The notes beneath the pieces are model-generated. The model was not told the DNA's origin and searched no databases. It saw nothing but the letters and a program-made list of their open reading frames with translations. Positions 1 to 8,058 of a DNA stretch of 64,000 bases are shown here, one piece after another. Both the position numbers and the translations under genes were made by a program. How positions within the stretch are numbered: position 1 is the first letter of the stretch; each line of letters starts with the position of its first letter. The stretch comes from Geodermatophilus amargosae (GTDB taxonomy: Bacteria; Actinomycetota; Actinomycetes; Mycobacteriales; Geodermatophilaceae): the NCBI RefSeq assembly GCF_900116515.1, contig NZ_FPBA01000008.1, positions 62,001-126,000 on the forward strand, written 5' to 3'.

Positions 1-2271
1 GCTGGACCGGTAGGGGTCCGGCGCGTACAGGTCGTCCGCACCGCTGTACTGGTAAGCGAAGGACTCCACCGAGTTGATGTTCCAGTGCGCGACGTCGGTG
101 ATCTTGCCCGTCAGCTCCTCCGTGGCCAGCGCGTGGTCCAGCGAGCCGGACAGGGCGTCGAACACGTAGCTGTAGCGGCCCTCGTCGAACTCCGCGCCCA
201 GGTCGGTGAAGCCGGCGTGGCGCAGCGTCTCGATCGGGTCCTCCTGGGTGTAGGCGTTCAGGTCACCCATGAGCAGGACGTCGGGGTCGCCGGTGCGCTG
301 CTCGATGGCTGCCGCGAAGGCCGCGAGGGAGGCCGCCTGGCGGACGCGGTCACCGTTCCACTCGCCCTGGCCGTCGCCGTCGTCGACGTTGTCGCCGGTC
401 GGCGAGCCGGGGCTCTTGGACTTGAAGTGGTTGGCGATGACGGTGAACGCGTCGCCGTCCTCGACGAAGGTCTGCGCCTGCGGCTCGCGGGCGTTGTACC
501 AGACCGCCTCGTCGACGAGGCCGACCGGAGCACCGACCGGCTGGACGACGTCGTTGCGGTAGATGATCCCGTTGCGGATCACGTCCCGGTCGACGCCGTA
601 GAGCTCCTGCGGCAGGGGCACGTAGCTCCACACGGCGCCGCCCTCGGCCGCGTTCAGCCGGCCCACCAGGTCGGCGAGCGCGGCGTCGGCGTTGCCCGGG
701 GTGTAGCCGGTGGAGTCGGTGTCCTCGATCTCCAGGAGGGCGACCACGTCGGCGTCCAGCGCCGTGATGGCCGCGACCTCCTTGGCCGCCTGCTGCCCGA
801 ACTCCGCGTCGGTGGTGGCGCCGCGGGCGTCCGGACCGGTGCGGGTCAGGAAGTAGTTGAGCACGTTGAACGTGGCGAGCTGGACGTCGCCGCCCACCGG
901 GTCCGGCGCCGCGGTGCGCGTGTCCTGGGGCGCGAAGACGCCGTCCGCGGTGCCGTCGGCCGGCTGCAGCCGGTAGGCGCCGAACCCGAAGCCGAGGACC
1001 ACCGGCTCGGTGAACTGCAGCACGTCGCCGACCCGCACCGGGGTGGCCGGGCTCAGGTACGGGCGGGTGTCGACCGTGACCCGGGCGGAGACCCCGTCGT
1101 CGAGGGTGATGCTGCGCAGCGCGTTGTCGGCGGCCACGGCGGTGGCCTCCGGGGTGCCCGGCCGGGCGACCTCGGTGGGCTGCACGAGCACGCCGCCCTC
1201 CGAGAGGGTCAGCTCGCCGAAGCTGGTGAGGTCGAAGACCTCGCTGACGGTGAGCGCGTCGGCCGGCTCGACGAGCATGCCCTCGAGCCGCTCGCGGGCG
1301 GCGTCGTCGGCGGGCAGGTCGAGGGTCGCGGCGTCGGGCAGGTCGGCCGCGGTGCCGTCGGCGCAGACGGCGACGTCGGTGCGCGAGCTGATCTGCGTCT
1401 GGCCGCTGAACTCCTGTGCCTGGCCGGTGACGGCGACGGTGTCACCGAGGTCGACCGCGACCGGGCTGAACACGAACACGCCGTCGGAGGTGGCGGCGTC
1501 GCCGTCACCGTCGGCGTCCTGCAGGTAGAACCCGGACAGGCCCGGCACGTCGCCGACGACGACGCCGCGCACGGTGACCGTCGAGCCGGCCAGCGGGGTG
1601 GCAGCGCCGGAGCCCTGCACCGCGCCGATCTCGTGCGTCGGGGTGGTGTCGCAGGCGGTGGTGGCCGGCGGCGGGGGCGGCGGCGCGACCGTGGCGTTGA
1701 CCGCGCCCTGGGTGGCGGCCGCCGGGCCCGACCAGACGAGGGCATCCGCGGCGGGGTCGTAGGAGCGCGACAGCGACTGGCCGGCCGGCTCGGTGCCGGC
1801 CTCGCTGACGCCGATGTCGGTGGCGGTCAGGCCACTGGCCGGACCGCCGGTGGCGGTCAGGACGCCCTCGTAGGAGAGGAACTCCAGGACCTCGGCCCCG
1901 CGGACCAGGGCGACGCCGTCGGGCGAGCCGTTCTGGATCCCGGCAGCCGGGCCGCTCACCGTCACCACCGCCGGCGCGTCCGCCGGTGCGGTCACGGCCG
2001 GGAGCGGGAGCGTGGCGTAGGCAGCGCCGCCGCTGCCGTTGTAGAGGACGACGCTCAGGCCGGCCGAGGTGGTCCCGGCCGGCAGGTGGACCTCGACGAA
2101 CTCGTCGGCGTCGGCACCGGCGTTGTCGTAGTGGATCTCGGAGATGAAGGGCGTGGTGGGCGGAGCCGCGGAGGCGGTCGCCGGGAGACCCACGACGGCG
2201 GCCGACACGGCGGCTGCGCCGAGTACGGCACGGCGCGCGAGCAGGCGCCGGGAGCCGGTTGACGAGAGCAC
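1..2271 (-). CDS. ExeM/NucH-family secreted endonuclease/exonuclease/phosphatase, 3' end outside window
   Basis: Extracellular DNase or phosphoesterase of the endonuclease/exonuclease/phosphatase superfamily. From the GTG at 2271 the frame stays open for 757 codons to the window edge, so the C-terminus is missing. The first ~30 residues form a signal peptide (arginine-rich start, alanine-rich hydrophobic core ending ATASA). A lamin-tail-like N-terminal domain follows (ISEIHYDNAGADADEFVEV), then a linker with PPPPP, an OB-like region, and the catalytic domain with LEIEDTDSTG, IANHFKSKSPGS, MGDLNAYTQED and DHAL. These are the expected metal and phosphate-binding motifs. It is divergent from the small ORF at 2493; a CRP-like site lies about 105 nt upstream. 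The family call is secure; the substrate (DNA) is family inference. Confidence 0.9.
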   Translation of the reverse strand, partial: MLSSTGSRRLLARRAVLGAAAVSAAVVGLPATASAAPPTTPFISEIHYDNAGADADEFVEVHLPAGTTSAGLSVVLYNGSGGAAYATLPLPAVTAPADAPAVVTVSGPAAGIQNGSPDGVALVRGAEVLEFLSYEGVLTATGGPASGLTATDIGVSEAGTEPAGQSLSRSYDPAADALVWSGPAAATQGAVNATVAPPPPPPATTACDTTPTHEIGAVQGSGAATPLAGSTVTVRGVVVGDVPGLSGFYLQDADGDGDAATSDGVFVFSPVAVDLGDTVAVTGQAQEFSGQTQISSRTDVAVCADGTAADLPDAATLDLPADDAARERLEGMLVEPADALTVSEVFDLTSFGELTLSEGGVLVQPTEVARPGTPEATAVAADNALRSITLDDGVSARVTVDTRPYLSPATPVRVGDVLQFTEPVVLGFGFGAYRLQPADGTADGVFAPQDTRTAAPDPVGGDVQLATFNVLNYFLTRTGPDARGATTDAEFGQQAAKEVAAITALDADVVALLEIEDTDSTGYTPGNADAALADLVGRLNAAEGGAVWSYVPLPQELYGVDRDVIRNGIIYRNDVVQPVGAPVGLVDEAVWYNAREPQAQTFVEDGDAFTVIANHFKSKSPGSPTGDNVDDGDGQGEWNGDRVRQAASLAAFAAAIEQRTGDPDVLLMGDLNAYTQEDPIETLRHAGFTDLGAEFDEGRYSYVFDALSGSLDHALATEELTGKITDVAHWNINSVESFAYQYSGADDLYAPDPYRSS

Positions 2272-2374
2272 GGAGGACCCTTCAGGCAGGGGCTGGGACG
2301 TGAGCGAGGCTAAGCACGTTCTGTGCACAGTCCACCAACGCGACGTGACGAAGATGTGGCCTCACGCCCCGGGG

Positions 2375-2390
2375 TGTCACCCAGATCACA
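2375..2390. promoter_or_regulatory. CRP/GlxR-like binding site
   Basis: TGTCA-N6-TCACA matches the actinobacterial CRP/GlxR consensus TGTGA-N6-TCACA at 9 of 10 positions. It lies in the divergent interval, about 105 nt upstream of the secreted nuclease start and about 100 nt upstream of the small ORF at 2493, so either gene could be the target. Confidence 0.4.
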
Positions 2391-2397
2391 GTCGGGA

Positions 2398-2423
2398 CGG
2401 CGTGTCGCTGTGTCGACACGCCG
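2398..2423. promoter_or_regulatory. Inverted repeat, possible operator
   Basis: Nine-base arms CGGCGTGTC and GACACGCCG are separated by 8 nt; the right part also contains the perfect palindrome GTGTCGACAC (2410-2419). It lies in the same divergent interval as the CRP-like site and SOS box. No family-specific consensus recognised. Confidence 0.35.
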
Positions 2424-2455
2424 CCATGCCGCGCCGACGTCTCGGCCGCTGCTGA

Positions 2456-2471
2456 TCGAACACGTGTTCGG
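2456..2471. promoter_or_regulatory. LexA-type SOS box
   Basis: TCGAACACGTGTTCGG differs from the actinobacterial SOS-box consensus TCGAAC-N4-GTTCGA only in the last base; the inner 14 bases are a perfect palindrome. It ends 21 nt before the GTG at 2493, overlapping where the promoter of that small gene must be. Confidence 0.65.
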
Positions 2472-2492
2472 CCGCCGTGCCAGACTGCGCGG

Positions 2493-2795
2493 GTGGCTGG
2501 CGGGATGCACGGGGGCAGGTCGCGGCCGTCGCTCGGCGAGCGCGCCGCCGACTCCGGCGTCGGGCCGCCCCCCGCACCGGATCCGCCGCGCCCCCCTCCG
2601 CGCACGGCCGCCGCGGGCCGCCACTGCTGGGTGCACGCCCCGCCGGGCGGGGACGGCACCGTCCCCGGACTGCTGGTGGAGTGGCGCCAGCACTCCGGCG
2701 GCTGGCAGGGCCGGGTGGCCTACGCCGTCCCCGGCCCGCACGGCGCGGTCCTCGTCGAGGCCTGGTTCCCGGCGGGGTCCCTCGAACAGCGCTGA
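2493..2795 (+). CDS. Small hypothetical protein, putatively SOS-regulated
   Basis: A 100-residue protein of unknown function. The N-terminal 45 residues are proline/arginine-rich and probably disordered. The C-terminal half (HCWVHAPPGGDG, PGLLVEWRQHSGGWQGRVAYAV, GAVLVEAWFPAGSL) is a compact beta-rich stretch with three or four tryptophans, which supports real coding. I chose the GTG at 2493; a methionine codon at 2505 is an alternative. No transmembrane segment. A near-perfect LexA box sits just upstream, suggesting DNA-damage induction, but the sequence does not reveal a biochemical role. Confidence 0.6.
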   Translation: MAGGMHGGRSRPSLGERAADSGVGPPPAPDPPRPPPRTAAAGRHCWVHAPPGGDGTVPGLLVEWRQHSGGWQGRVAYAVPGPHGAVLVEAWFPAGSLEQR

Positions 2796-2870
2796 GGTGT
2801 TTCCCCGACCGCCCGTCGGCTATGGCCTCCCGTCGACACCGATCGACGACGACGCAGCGGAGGTACCGCG

Positions 2871-3074
2871 ATGACCACCCCACCCGACCGCCCGACCCTC
2901 GACGACGTCATGGACACCGAGGAGGCGGCGCCGCGCGACCGTCAGGCGCACGGCAAGGCCGACCCGCGACCCAACGACGAGGCGCTGCAGCACCGCACCG
3001 AGCAGGAGCGGCAGGCCGTCGGCTCCGACGACGCCGACCCGGCCGGCGCGGAGTCCCACGCCGCCACCGACTGA
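2871..3074 (+). CDS. Small acidic hypothetical protein
   Basis: A 67-residue, highly charged protein without hydrophobic segments, rich in Asp, Glu, Arg and Ala, and therefore probably disordered. The ATG is preceded at good spacing by GGAGGT (2858-2863), a strong ribosome-binding site that supports the start. It lies 75 nt after the preceding small gene on the same strand and is followed by a hairpin terminator. No recognisable domain. Confidence 0.6.
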   Translation: MTTPPDRPTLDDVMDTEEAAPRDRQAHGKADPRPNDEALQHRTEQERQAVGSDDADPAGAESHAATD

Positions 3075-3085
3075 GCACCGCACCG

Positions 3086-3127
3086 CTGACGGCGGGCGCC
3101 GGGGACCTCCCCGGCACCCGCCGTCAG
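3086..3127. terminator. Bidirectional hairpin terminator
   Basis: CTGACGGCGGGCGCCGGGG and CCCCGGCACCCGCCGTCAG form a stem of 19 pairs with one mismatch. It lies between the convergent small gene ending at 3074 and the MFS gene, whose stop codon (3124-3126) is inside the right arm. Confidence 0.75.
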
Positions 3128-4359
3128 CCGCGTCCGAGGCTGGCGCTGCGGCCGAGCAGCAGGGCCAGGACCAGCGCGCCGCCGATGCCGGTGCCCGCCA
3201 CCGCCACCGCGCCCGGCCACCCGGCGGCCGCCCAGGCCCGCCCGGCCAGCGTGCCGCCCACCGAGGACCCGACGTAGTACCAGAACGAGTACAGCGAGGC
3301 GGCCTGCCCGACCGGCCGCTCCCCCAGCGCGGCGCGCGCGGCGACCCAGCCGCTGGCCACACCGTGCGCGGCGAAGAACCCCACGGTCAGCACCGCGAGG
3401 CCCGCGACGAAGAGCGCGAGCGGCGCGGCCAGCGTCAGGGCCAGGCCGGCCGCGGTGAGCACCAGTCCCACGGGGACGACCACCCGCCGTCCGGCCCGCT
3501 CGGCGAGGTCCCCGGCCACCGGTGAGGCCACCGACCCGAGCAGGTAGGTCAGGAAGACCAGCCCGGCCAGCGTGGGCGACAGGCCGTAGGGCTCGGCCTC
3601 CAGCCGGAAGGTGCCCGCGTTGTAGACCGCGACGAAGCCGCCCATGAGCAGCGCCGCCAGCGCGTAGAGCCCGAGCAGCACCGGGTCGCCGAGGCCGCGG
3701 GCGAGCTGCCGCAGCACCGGGGTCTGCCGCGGCACCGGCACGAAGCGGCGCGACGCCGGCAGGAGCACCCACACCGCCACCGTGCAGGCGACCGCCAGCC
3801 CGGCGATCCCGCCCAGGGCGGCCCGCCAGCCGCCGAGGTCGGCCAGGGCGCCGGCGACCACGCGGCCGCTGAGCCCGCCGATCGCCGTCCCGCCGACGAA
3901 CAGCCCGATCGCCCGCGAGCTCACCGACGCGTCGAGCTCCTCCCGCAGGTAGGCCACGCCGACGGCGGGCAGCCCGGCCAGCGCGAACCCCTGCAGGCCG
4001 CGCAGTGCGAGGAGCACCTCCCACGCCGGTGCCGCCGCCGTGAGCACCGCCAGGCCGCTCGAGCCGGCCAGCGCGGCCCGCAGCACGGACGTGCGGCCGA
4101 TCCGGTCCGACAGCGGGCCGAGCACCAGCAGCCCGAGGGCCAGCCCGGCCGTCGCCACCGAGACCGACAGCGTCGCGGCCGCCGGGGAGACGGCGAAGGC
4201 GCGGGTCAGCTCGGGCAGGAGCGCCTGGGGCGCGTAGAGGATGGCGAACACCGCGAGGCCGGCGAGGAACACCGCCCACGACGCGCGGCGCAGCGCCGGG
4301 TCCCCCGCCCGGTGGCCGCGGGGCAGCGGCCCCTCCCCGGGGTCGGACAGGGCCGGCAC
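3124..4359 (-). CDS. MFS transporter (YnfM/YybF-like)
   Basis: A 411-residue major facilitator protein in the inner membrane with about twelve hydrophobic segments from residue 30 onward. The loop between helices 2 and 3 carries the MFS signature GPLSDRIGRTSVLRA, and the equivalent in the second half is GDLAERAGRRVVVP. The closest textbook relatives are the YnfM/YybF drug or metabolite exporters; the substrate cannot be told from sequence. The GTG start gives MPALSDPGEG and is 33 nt from the divergent start at 4393, so the two genes share a promoter region. Confidence 0.88.
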   Translation of the reverse strand: MPALSDPGEGPLPRGHRAGDPALRRASWAVFLAGLAVFAILYAPQALLPELTRAFAVSPAAATLSVSVATAGLALGLLVLGPLSDRIGRTSVLRAALAGSSGLAVLTAAAPAWEVLLALRGLQGFALAGLPAVGVAYLREELDASVSSRAIGLFVGGTAIGGLSGRVVAGALADLGGWRAALGGIAGLAVACTVAVWVLLPASRRFVPVPRQTPVLRQLARGLGDPVLLGLYALAALLMGGFVAVYNAGTFRLEAEPYGLSPTLAGLVFLTYLLGSVASPVAGDLAERAGRRVVVPVGLVLTAAGLALTLAAPLALFVAGLAVLTVGFFAAHGVASGWVAARAALGERPVGQAASLYSFWYYVGSSVGGTLAGRAWAAAGWPGAVAVAGTGIGGALVLALLLGRSASLGRG

Positions 4360-4392
4360 GCGCCCATCGTGCCGGGCTGCTGGGATGGACCC

Positions 4393-4806
4393 GTGGCCCG
4401 CCTCCAGCCCGCCGACGTCGCCTGCTGGGTCGTCAAGACCGCGCGGCCGCCCGAGGTCGTCGTCCCCGGGTGGCGGGCCGGGCAGGCCGCGACGTTCTCC
4501 CGGTGCCTGCGCCGCTCCTACCGGCTGGGGCTCATGAGCCCCGGCGCGCCGTGCCTGCTGTGGCTCAGCGGCGCCGATCGGCCCGGTGTGCACGCCGTCG
4601 GGGAACTCGCCGGGGAGGTCGGCGAGGACGCCGGCGGCCCGGTCGTCCCCGTCCGGCTGACGCTGCTCGCCGCGCCCGTGCCGCGCAGCGAGCTGCTGGC
4701 CGACCCGGTCGCCCGCCACGCCGAGGTGCTGCGGATGCCGGCCGGCAGCAACCCCTCCTACCTCACCCCCGCCCAGTACGCCGCCGTCCTCGGCTCCCTC
4801 GCCTGA
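4393..4806 (+). CDS. Hypothetical protein, possibly EVE/PUA-like fold
   Basis: A 137-residue soluble protein. ACWVVKTARPPEVV near the N-terminus, SPGAPCLLWLSG mid-protein and GVHAVGEL resemble the strand pattern of EVE/PUA-like nucleobase-binding domains, but similarity is too weak for a firm call. The GTG at 4393 was chosen because the conserved-looking sequence begins directly after it; the ATG at 4385 is out of frame. The stop is 12 nt before the next gene, suggesting cotranscription. Confidence 0.6.
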   Translation: MARLQPADVACWVVKTARPPEVVVPGWRAGQAATFSRCLRRSYRLGLMSPGAPCLLWLSGADRPGVHAVGELAGEVGEDAGGPVVPVRLTLLAAPVPRSELLADPVARHAEVLRMPAGSNPSYLTPAQYAAVLGSLA

Positions 4807-4818
4807 GCGGCTGGGACC

Positions 4819-5733
4819 ATGGGCGGTGTGCCGAGCAAGCGGATCCCCTGGGGCGCGGTCGCCTGGCTGCTGACCCTGCAGTTCTTCGTCGTCGAGACCG
4901 TCGCCCAGCTGCGGTCGGTCCTGCCGTACTCGCGGTCGGCCGACGTCATCAGCGCGCTCGGCGACGCCGTCCAGCCGGCCTCCTCGCTGATGAACGCGTC
5001 CTTCGTGGTGCAGGCCGGCCTGATCGGCGCGGGGGCGGTGGCGCTGCTGCCGGTCCTGCGCGGGCGCGCGGCGCGGCCCGCGGTGGCGCTGCTCGGCGTC
5101 GCCGCGCTCGGGGTGCTGCTGGTCGGCGTCTTCCCGCGGCTGACCTCGCCGGCCCTGCACACCGCCGGCGCCGTCCTCTACCTGGTCGGCAGCGGGCTCG
5201 GGGTGATGGCGCTGGCCTACGCCGTGCGGCCCTGGTCGGAGGCGCTGGGCACGACGCTGGCGGTGATGGGCCTGTTCGCCACCGCGATGACGGTCTTCTA
5301 CGGCGCCGGGGTGGTGGGCTTCTTCGGCGAGGGCGGCACCGAGCGCGCGGCGGCCTACGTGCTGCCGATCGCGCTGGCGCTGACCGGCCCGTCGCTGTGG
5401 TGGCTCAGCCGCACCCGGCCCGAGCCGGACGCCGACCGCCCGAGCCGGCGCCGGCTGAAGGTCCAGGAGCGCGAGCGGGAACGGCTCGAGCGGGCCCGCC
5501 GCGCCGCCGAGCGGGACGACGCGCTGGAGGCCGCCGCCCGCCGCGCGGCCCAGTCCCCGGGGACCGCAGCCGGCCACGACGGCGTGCACGACGGCGTGCA
5601 CGACGACCTGCACCACGACGACCTGCACCACGACGACCTGCACCACGACGACCTGCACCACGACGACCTGCACGACGACGACCTGGACCCCGACGACCCC
5701 TGGGCCGGGCCGCGCCGCCGCCGCGAGCGCTGA
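4819..5733 (+). CDS. DUF998-type membrane protein with His/Asp repeat tail
   Basis: A 304-residue integral membrane protein. Residues ~8-200 contain six hydrophobic segments in the DUF998 arrangement. They are followed by an arginine/glutamate-rich coiled-coil-like stretch (KVQERERERLERARRAAE). The tail, from about residue 250, is a tandem array of the pentapeptide HHDDL flanked by HDGV and DDDLDPDD. Function of DUF998 is unknown; the cytosolic or external tail could bind divalent metal. The repeat is also a DNA-level tandem repeat. ATG at 4819 chosen; GTG at 4828 is possible. Confidence 0.75.
   Translation: MGGVPSKRIPWGAVAWLLTLQFFVVETVAQLRSVLPYSRSADVISALGDAVQPASSLMNASFVVQAGLIGAGAVALLPVLRGRAARPAVALLGVAALGVLLVGVFPRLTSPALHTAGAVLYLVGSGLGVMALAYAVRPWSEALGTTLAVMGLFATAMTVFYGAGVVGFFGEGGTERAAAYVLPIALALTGPSLWWLSRTRPEPDADRPSRRRLKVQERERERLERARRAAERDDALEAAARRAAQSPGTAAGHDGVHDGVHDDLHHDDLHHDDLHHDDLHHDDLHDDDLDPDDPWAGPRRRRER
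5599..5685 (+). repeat. 15-bp coding tandem repeat (HHDDL)
   Basis: Four perfect adjacent copies of CACCACGACGACCTG (5611-5670) are flanked on both sides by degenerate copies. The unit is a multiple of three, so copy-number change preserves the reading frame of the surrounding DUF998 gene. Confidence 0.9.
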
Positions 5734-5773
5734 ACCGGTCGCGGCCGTTCCCGGTCACGCCCACCATGGGGAC

Positions 5774-6384
5774 GTGGCCGCCGAGGAGGCCGCGCCCACG
5801 AAGCAGGAGATCCCCGTCGACGAGTGCCACCGGCTGCTGGCCGGCCAGGAGATCGGCCGGCTCGCGGTCAACGCCGAGCACCACCGCTGGTCTTCCCCGT
5901 GAACTACGCGATGGACAGGACGACGGTGGTCATCCGCACCGCTCCCCGCACCAAGCTGACCGCCGCCGACCACGCCGACGTCACCTTCGAGGTGGACGAG
6001 ATCGACCGGCGCACCCGCAGCGGGTGGAGCGTGCTGGTGCGCGCCGTCGCCGAGGAGGTCGGGCCCGAGCACCGGGCCGACATCGTCGCGCGGACCGAGG
6101 CCACCGGGGTGACGCCCTGGGCGCCCGGCGAGCACGGGCGGTGGCTGCGACTCATCCCGACGTCGGTCACCGGCCGGCGGATCGTGCCGGGCGAGCTGCC
6201 GCCGGCCGTGGACCCCCGCGCCTACCTCCGAGCGGCTGCGACGGGTGCGGGCCGGTCCGGGCTCCGCCGCCGCGACACCGCCACCCCCGCCAGGCAGACC
6301 ACCCCGCCCGCCACGGCCAGCGCCGGCGGCACCTCGTCGAGCAGCAGCCACGACAGCAGGACCACCAGCGGCGGCACCAGGTAG
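5774..6384 (+). pseudogene. Pyridoxamine 5'-phosphate oxidase-like flavoprotein, frameshifted
   Basis: The first part (from GTG 5774) reads AAEEAAPTKQEIPVDECHR... through GQEIGRLAVNAEHH and then hits TGA at 5900-5902. The expected continuation LVFPVNYAMDRTTVVIRTA with TKLTAADHADVTFEVDEID and RRTRSGWSVLVRAVAEEV is in the next frame from 5887. Adding one C to the CC at 5884-5885 would restore HHPLVFPVNY, the family motif. So the gene has lost one base, by mutation or sequencing error. The downstream frame has no early stop and runs to 6384, 163 nt into the convergent EamA gene; the conserved part ends near 6235. Confidence 0.8.
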
Positions 6385-7127
6385 GTGGTGACGCCGAGCC
6401 GGCCGGCCGCGGTGCGCGCCAGCGCGTAGGCCCAGGTGCTGAACGCCAGCGCCGTCGGCACGACGCCGAGGTAGACCATCCCGAGCACCGACGACGCGGG
6501 CGCCGCGGCCAGGTCCGACGCGAGCGCCCCCGCCCACGGCAGGCAGCACACCGTGCCGATCGCGCAGGCGGTCGCGGTCACCTGCAGCGGCGGCAGCCGG
6601 CGCAGGACCGGCTTCTGCGCCACCACCCCGACGGCATAGGTCACCGCCGCGACGAGACACAGCAGCACGCCGACCAGGTCGCCGCCGCTCCCCCGCCCGG
6701 CCAGCCCGATGAGCAGCACCCCCGCGAAGGCGACGGCGAGGCCGGCCACCAGCCAGCGCGGGAAGCCCTCCCGCAGCCACACCCCGGCCAGGACGGCGAT
6801 GAGGATCGGGCCGATGTTCACCAGCATCGCCGTCGTCCCGGCGTCGAGGCGCCGCTCGGCGGCGTTGAGCGCCACGTTGTAGACGGCGAACCAGCCGATC
6901 CCGCAGACCGCCAGCAGGCCCCACTCCCCGCGGGTCGGGGCCACCCAGCCGCGGCCCAGCGACAGCACCGCGAGCACCGCCGTCCCGACCAGCAGCCGGC
7001 CGAGCGCCAGCGCGCCGGGCGAGAGGTCGGCGCCGACCGCCCGGATGGCGATGAAGGCCGAGGCCCAGGCGAGGACGGTGACGACGACGGCGGCGAGGAC
7101 CGGCGGGGACATCGGGCGGGCGGGCAC
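6222..7127 (-). CDS. EamA-family (DMT superfamily) transporter
   Basis: A 301-residue membrane protein with ten predicted helices in two EamA repeats: ASAFIAIRAVGADLSPGALA with ALGRL in the first half and AVTYAVGVVAQKPVLRRL in the second, plus the typical NVALNAAERRLDAGTTAML. Members export amino acids, nucleosides or other metabolites; the substrate is not predictable here. Start is the GTG at 7127; a downstream ATG (7112) is an alternative. The 3' end converges on, and overlaps, the broken flavoprotein gene. Confidence 0.88.
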   Translation of the reverse strand: MPARPMSPPVLAAVVVTVLAWASAFIAIRAVGADLSPGALALGRLLVGTAVLAVLSLGRGWVAPTRGEWGLLAVCGIGWFAVYNVALNAAERRLDAGTTAMLVNIGPILIAVLAGVWLREGFPRWLVAGLAVAFAGVLLIGLAGRGSGGDLVGVLLCLVAAVTYAVGVVAQKPVLRRLPPLQVTATACAIGTVCCLPWAGALASDLAAAPASSVLGMVYLGVVPTALAFSTWAYALARTAAGRLGVTTYLVPPLVVLLSWLLLDEVPPALAVAGGVVCLAGVAVSRRRSPDRPAPVAAARR

Positions 7128-7216
7128 GGACCGGACCCTAGGTCGCCCCCGGGGCGCGACACCGGCGCTTTCCGGACCTGGCGCTCACGCTGCGGAGAAC
7201 GGCAGGCGCGCTGCGG

Positions 7217-7972
7217 TCAGTGCCGGACGCCGAGGTGCTCGGCATAGGTGCGCCGGCCGCGGGCGGCCCGCGGGCCGGGCAGCACGCCGCCCTCGCGGAA
7301 CGCCGCGGACAGCTTGCCCGGCAGCGGGGTGGCCACCACGCGCGTGTTCGGCTCGCGGGCCGCTGCCCAGGCGCGGGCGATGTCCGCCGCGGCGAGGTCC
7401 TCGGGCCCGCCGAACTCGACGACGTCGGAGGCGGCCGGCCACGCGGCGACCTCGGTGAGGAACCCCGCCGCCTCCGCGACGTCCACCGGTGCGGCGCTCC
7501 AGCCCATCGGCACGATCAGCACCGGCCCGCGGCGGGCGGTCGCCATCATCCCGTCGATGAAGTGGTGGAACTGGGTGACCCGCACCAGGCTCACCGGCAG
7601 CCCGGAGGCCAGCAGCACCTGCTCGGCGGCGTACTTGGCCCGGTAGTAGTTCCAGGGCACCCGGTCGACGCCGACGATCGAGACGTAGACCAGGTGCTGC
7701 AGCCGGTCGCGGTCCAGCGCCTGCACCAGCCGCCGGGTGCCGGCGACGTCGACCTCCCACGGGTTCCCGCGCGGGTCGCTGGCCGCGTGCACGACCACCT
7801 CGGCGCCACGGACCGCCGCCGCCAGGTCGCGGCCGGTGGCCAGGTCGGCGCGCACGCCGCCCGGCCCCGCCCCCCGCCGCGACATCTGCCGCACCTGGTG
7901 CCCGGCCGCCTGCAGCGACGGGACCAGGACCCGGCCGAGCGGACTGCTGCCCCCGGTGACCACGACGTCCAT
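7217..7972 (-). CDS. NAD(P)-binding Rossmann protein (NmrA/atypical SDR)
   Basis: A 251-residue cytosolic protein starting with the dinucleotide-binding motif VVVTGGSSPLGRVLVPSL. It also has VVHAASDPRGNPWEVDVAGT and a YYRAKYAAEQ segment carrying the SDR Tyr-x3-Lys pair. The overall pattern fits NAD(P)H-binding NmrA-like or atypical short-chain dehydrogenases. It is divergent from the XRE-MurA fusion, with the palindrome at 8027-8048 between the two starts, so the fusion protein or another regulator may control both genes. Substrate unknown. Confidence 0.82.
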   Translation of the reverse strand: MDVVVTGGSSPLGRVLVPSLQAAGHQVRQMSRRGAGPGGVRADLATGRDLAAAVRGAEVVVHAASDPRGNPWEVDVAGTRRLVQALDRDRLQHLVYVSIVGVDRVPWNYYRAKYAAEQVLLASGLPVSLVRVTQFHHFIDGMMATARRGPVLIVPMGWSAAPVDVAEAAGFLTEVAAWPAASDVVEFGGPEDLAAADIARAWAAAREPNTRVVATPLPGKLSAAFREGGVLPGPRAARGRRTYAEHLGVRH

Positions 7973-8026
7973 GGGTGCAGTCTGGCCGGACCGGTCCTTC
8001 CCGATCCACCGGCGTGCCGCGCCGTC

Positions 8027-8048
8027 GGTATCTCATCTGCGAGATACC
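8027..8048. promoter_or_regulatory. Operator-like palindrome upstream of XRE-MurA gene
   Basis: GGTATCTC and GAGATACC are separated by ATCTGC; the flanking C and G extend the arms to 9 bp. It ends 10 nt before the GTG at 8059. The gene downstream encodes its own helix-turn-helix domain, so autoregulation is a natural reading. No Shine-Dalgarno sequence lies between the palindrome and the GTG, which suggests a leaderless mRNA. Confidence 0.6.
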
Positions 8049-8058
8049 GTCCTCTCTC

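Noticed and set aside
85..2262. 725-codon plus-strand open frame opposite the secreted nuclease
   Set aside because: Repetitive G/R/V/A-rich translation without domain features; the minus strand encodes a clear signal peptide and nuclease motifs.
4470..7247. Long plus-strand open frame of 925 codons across several genes
   Set aside because: Arg/Pro/Ala-rich shadow produced by high GC; crosses EamA and other supported genes.
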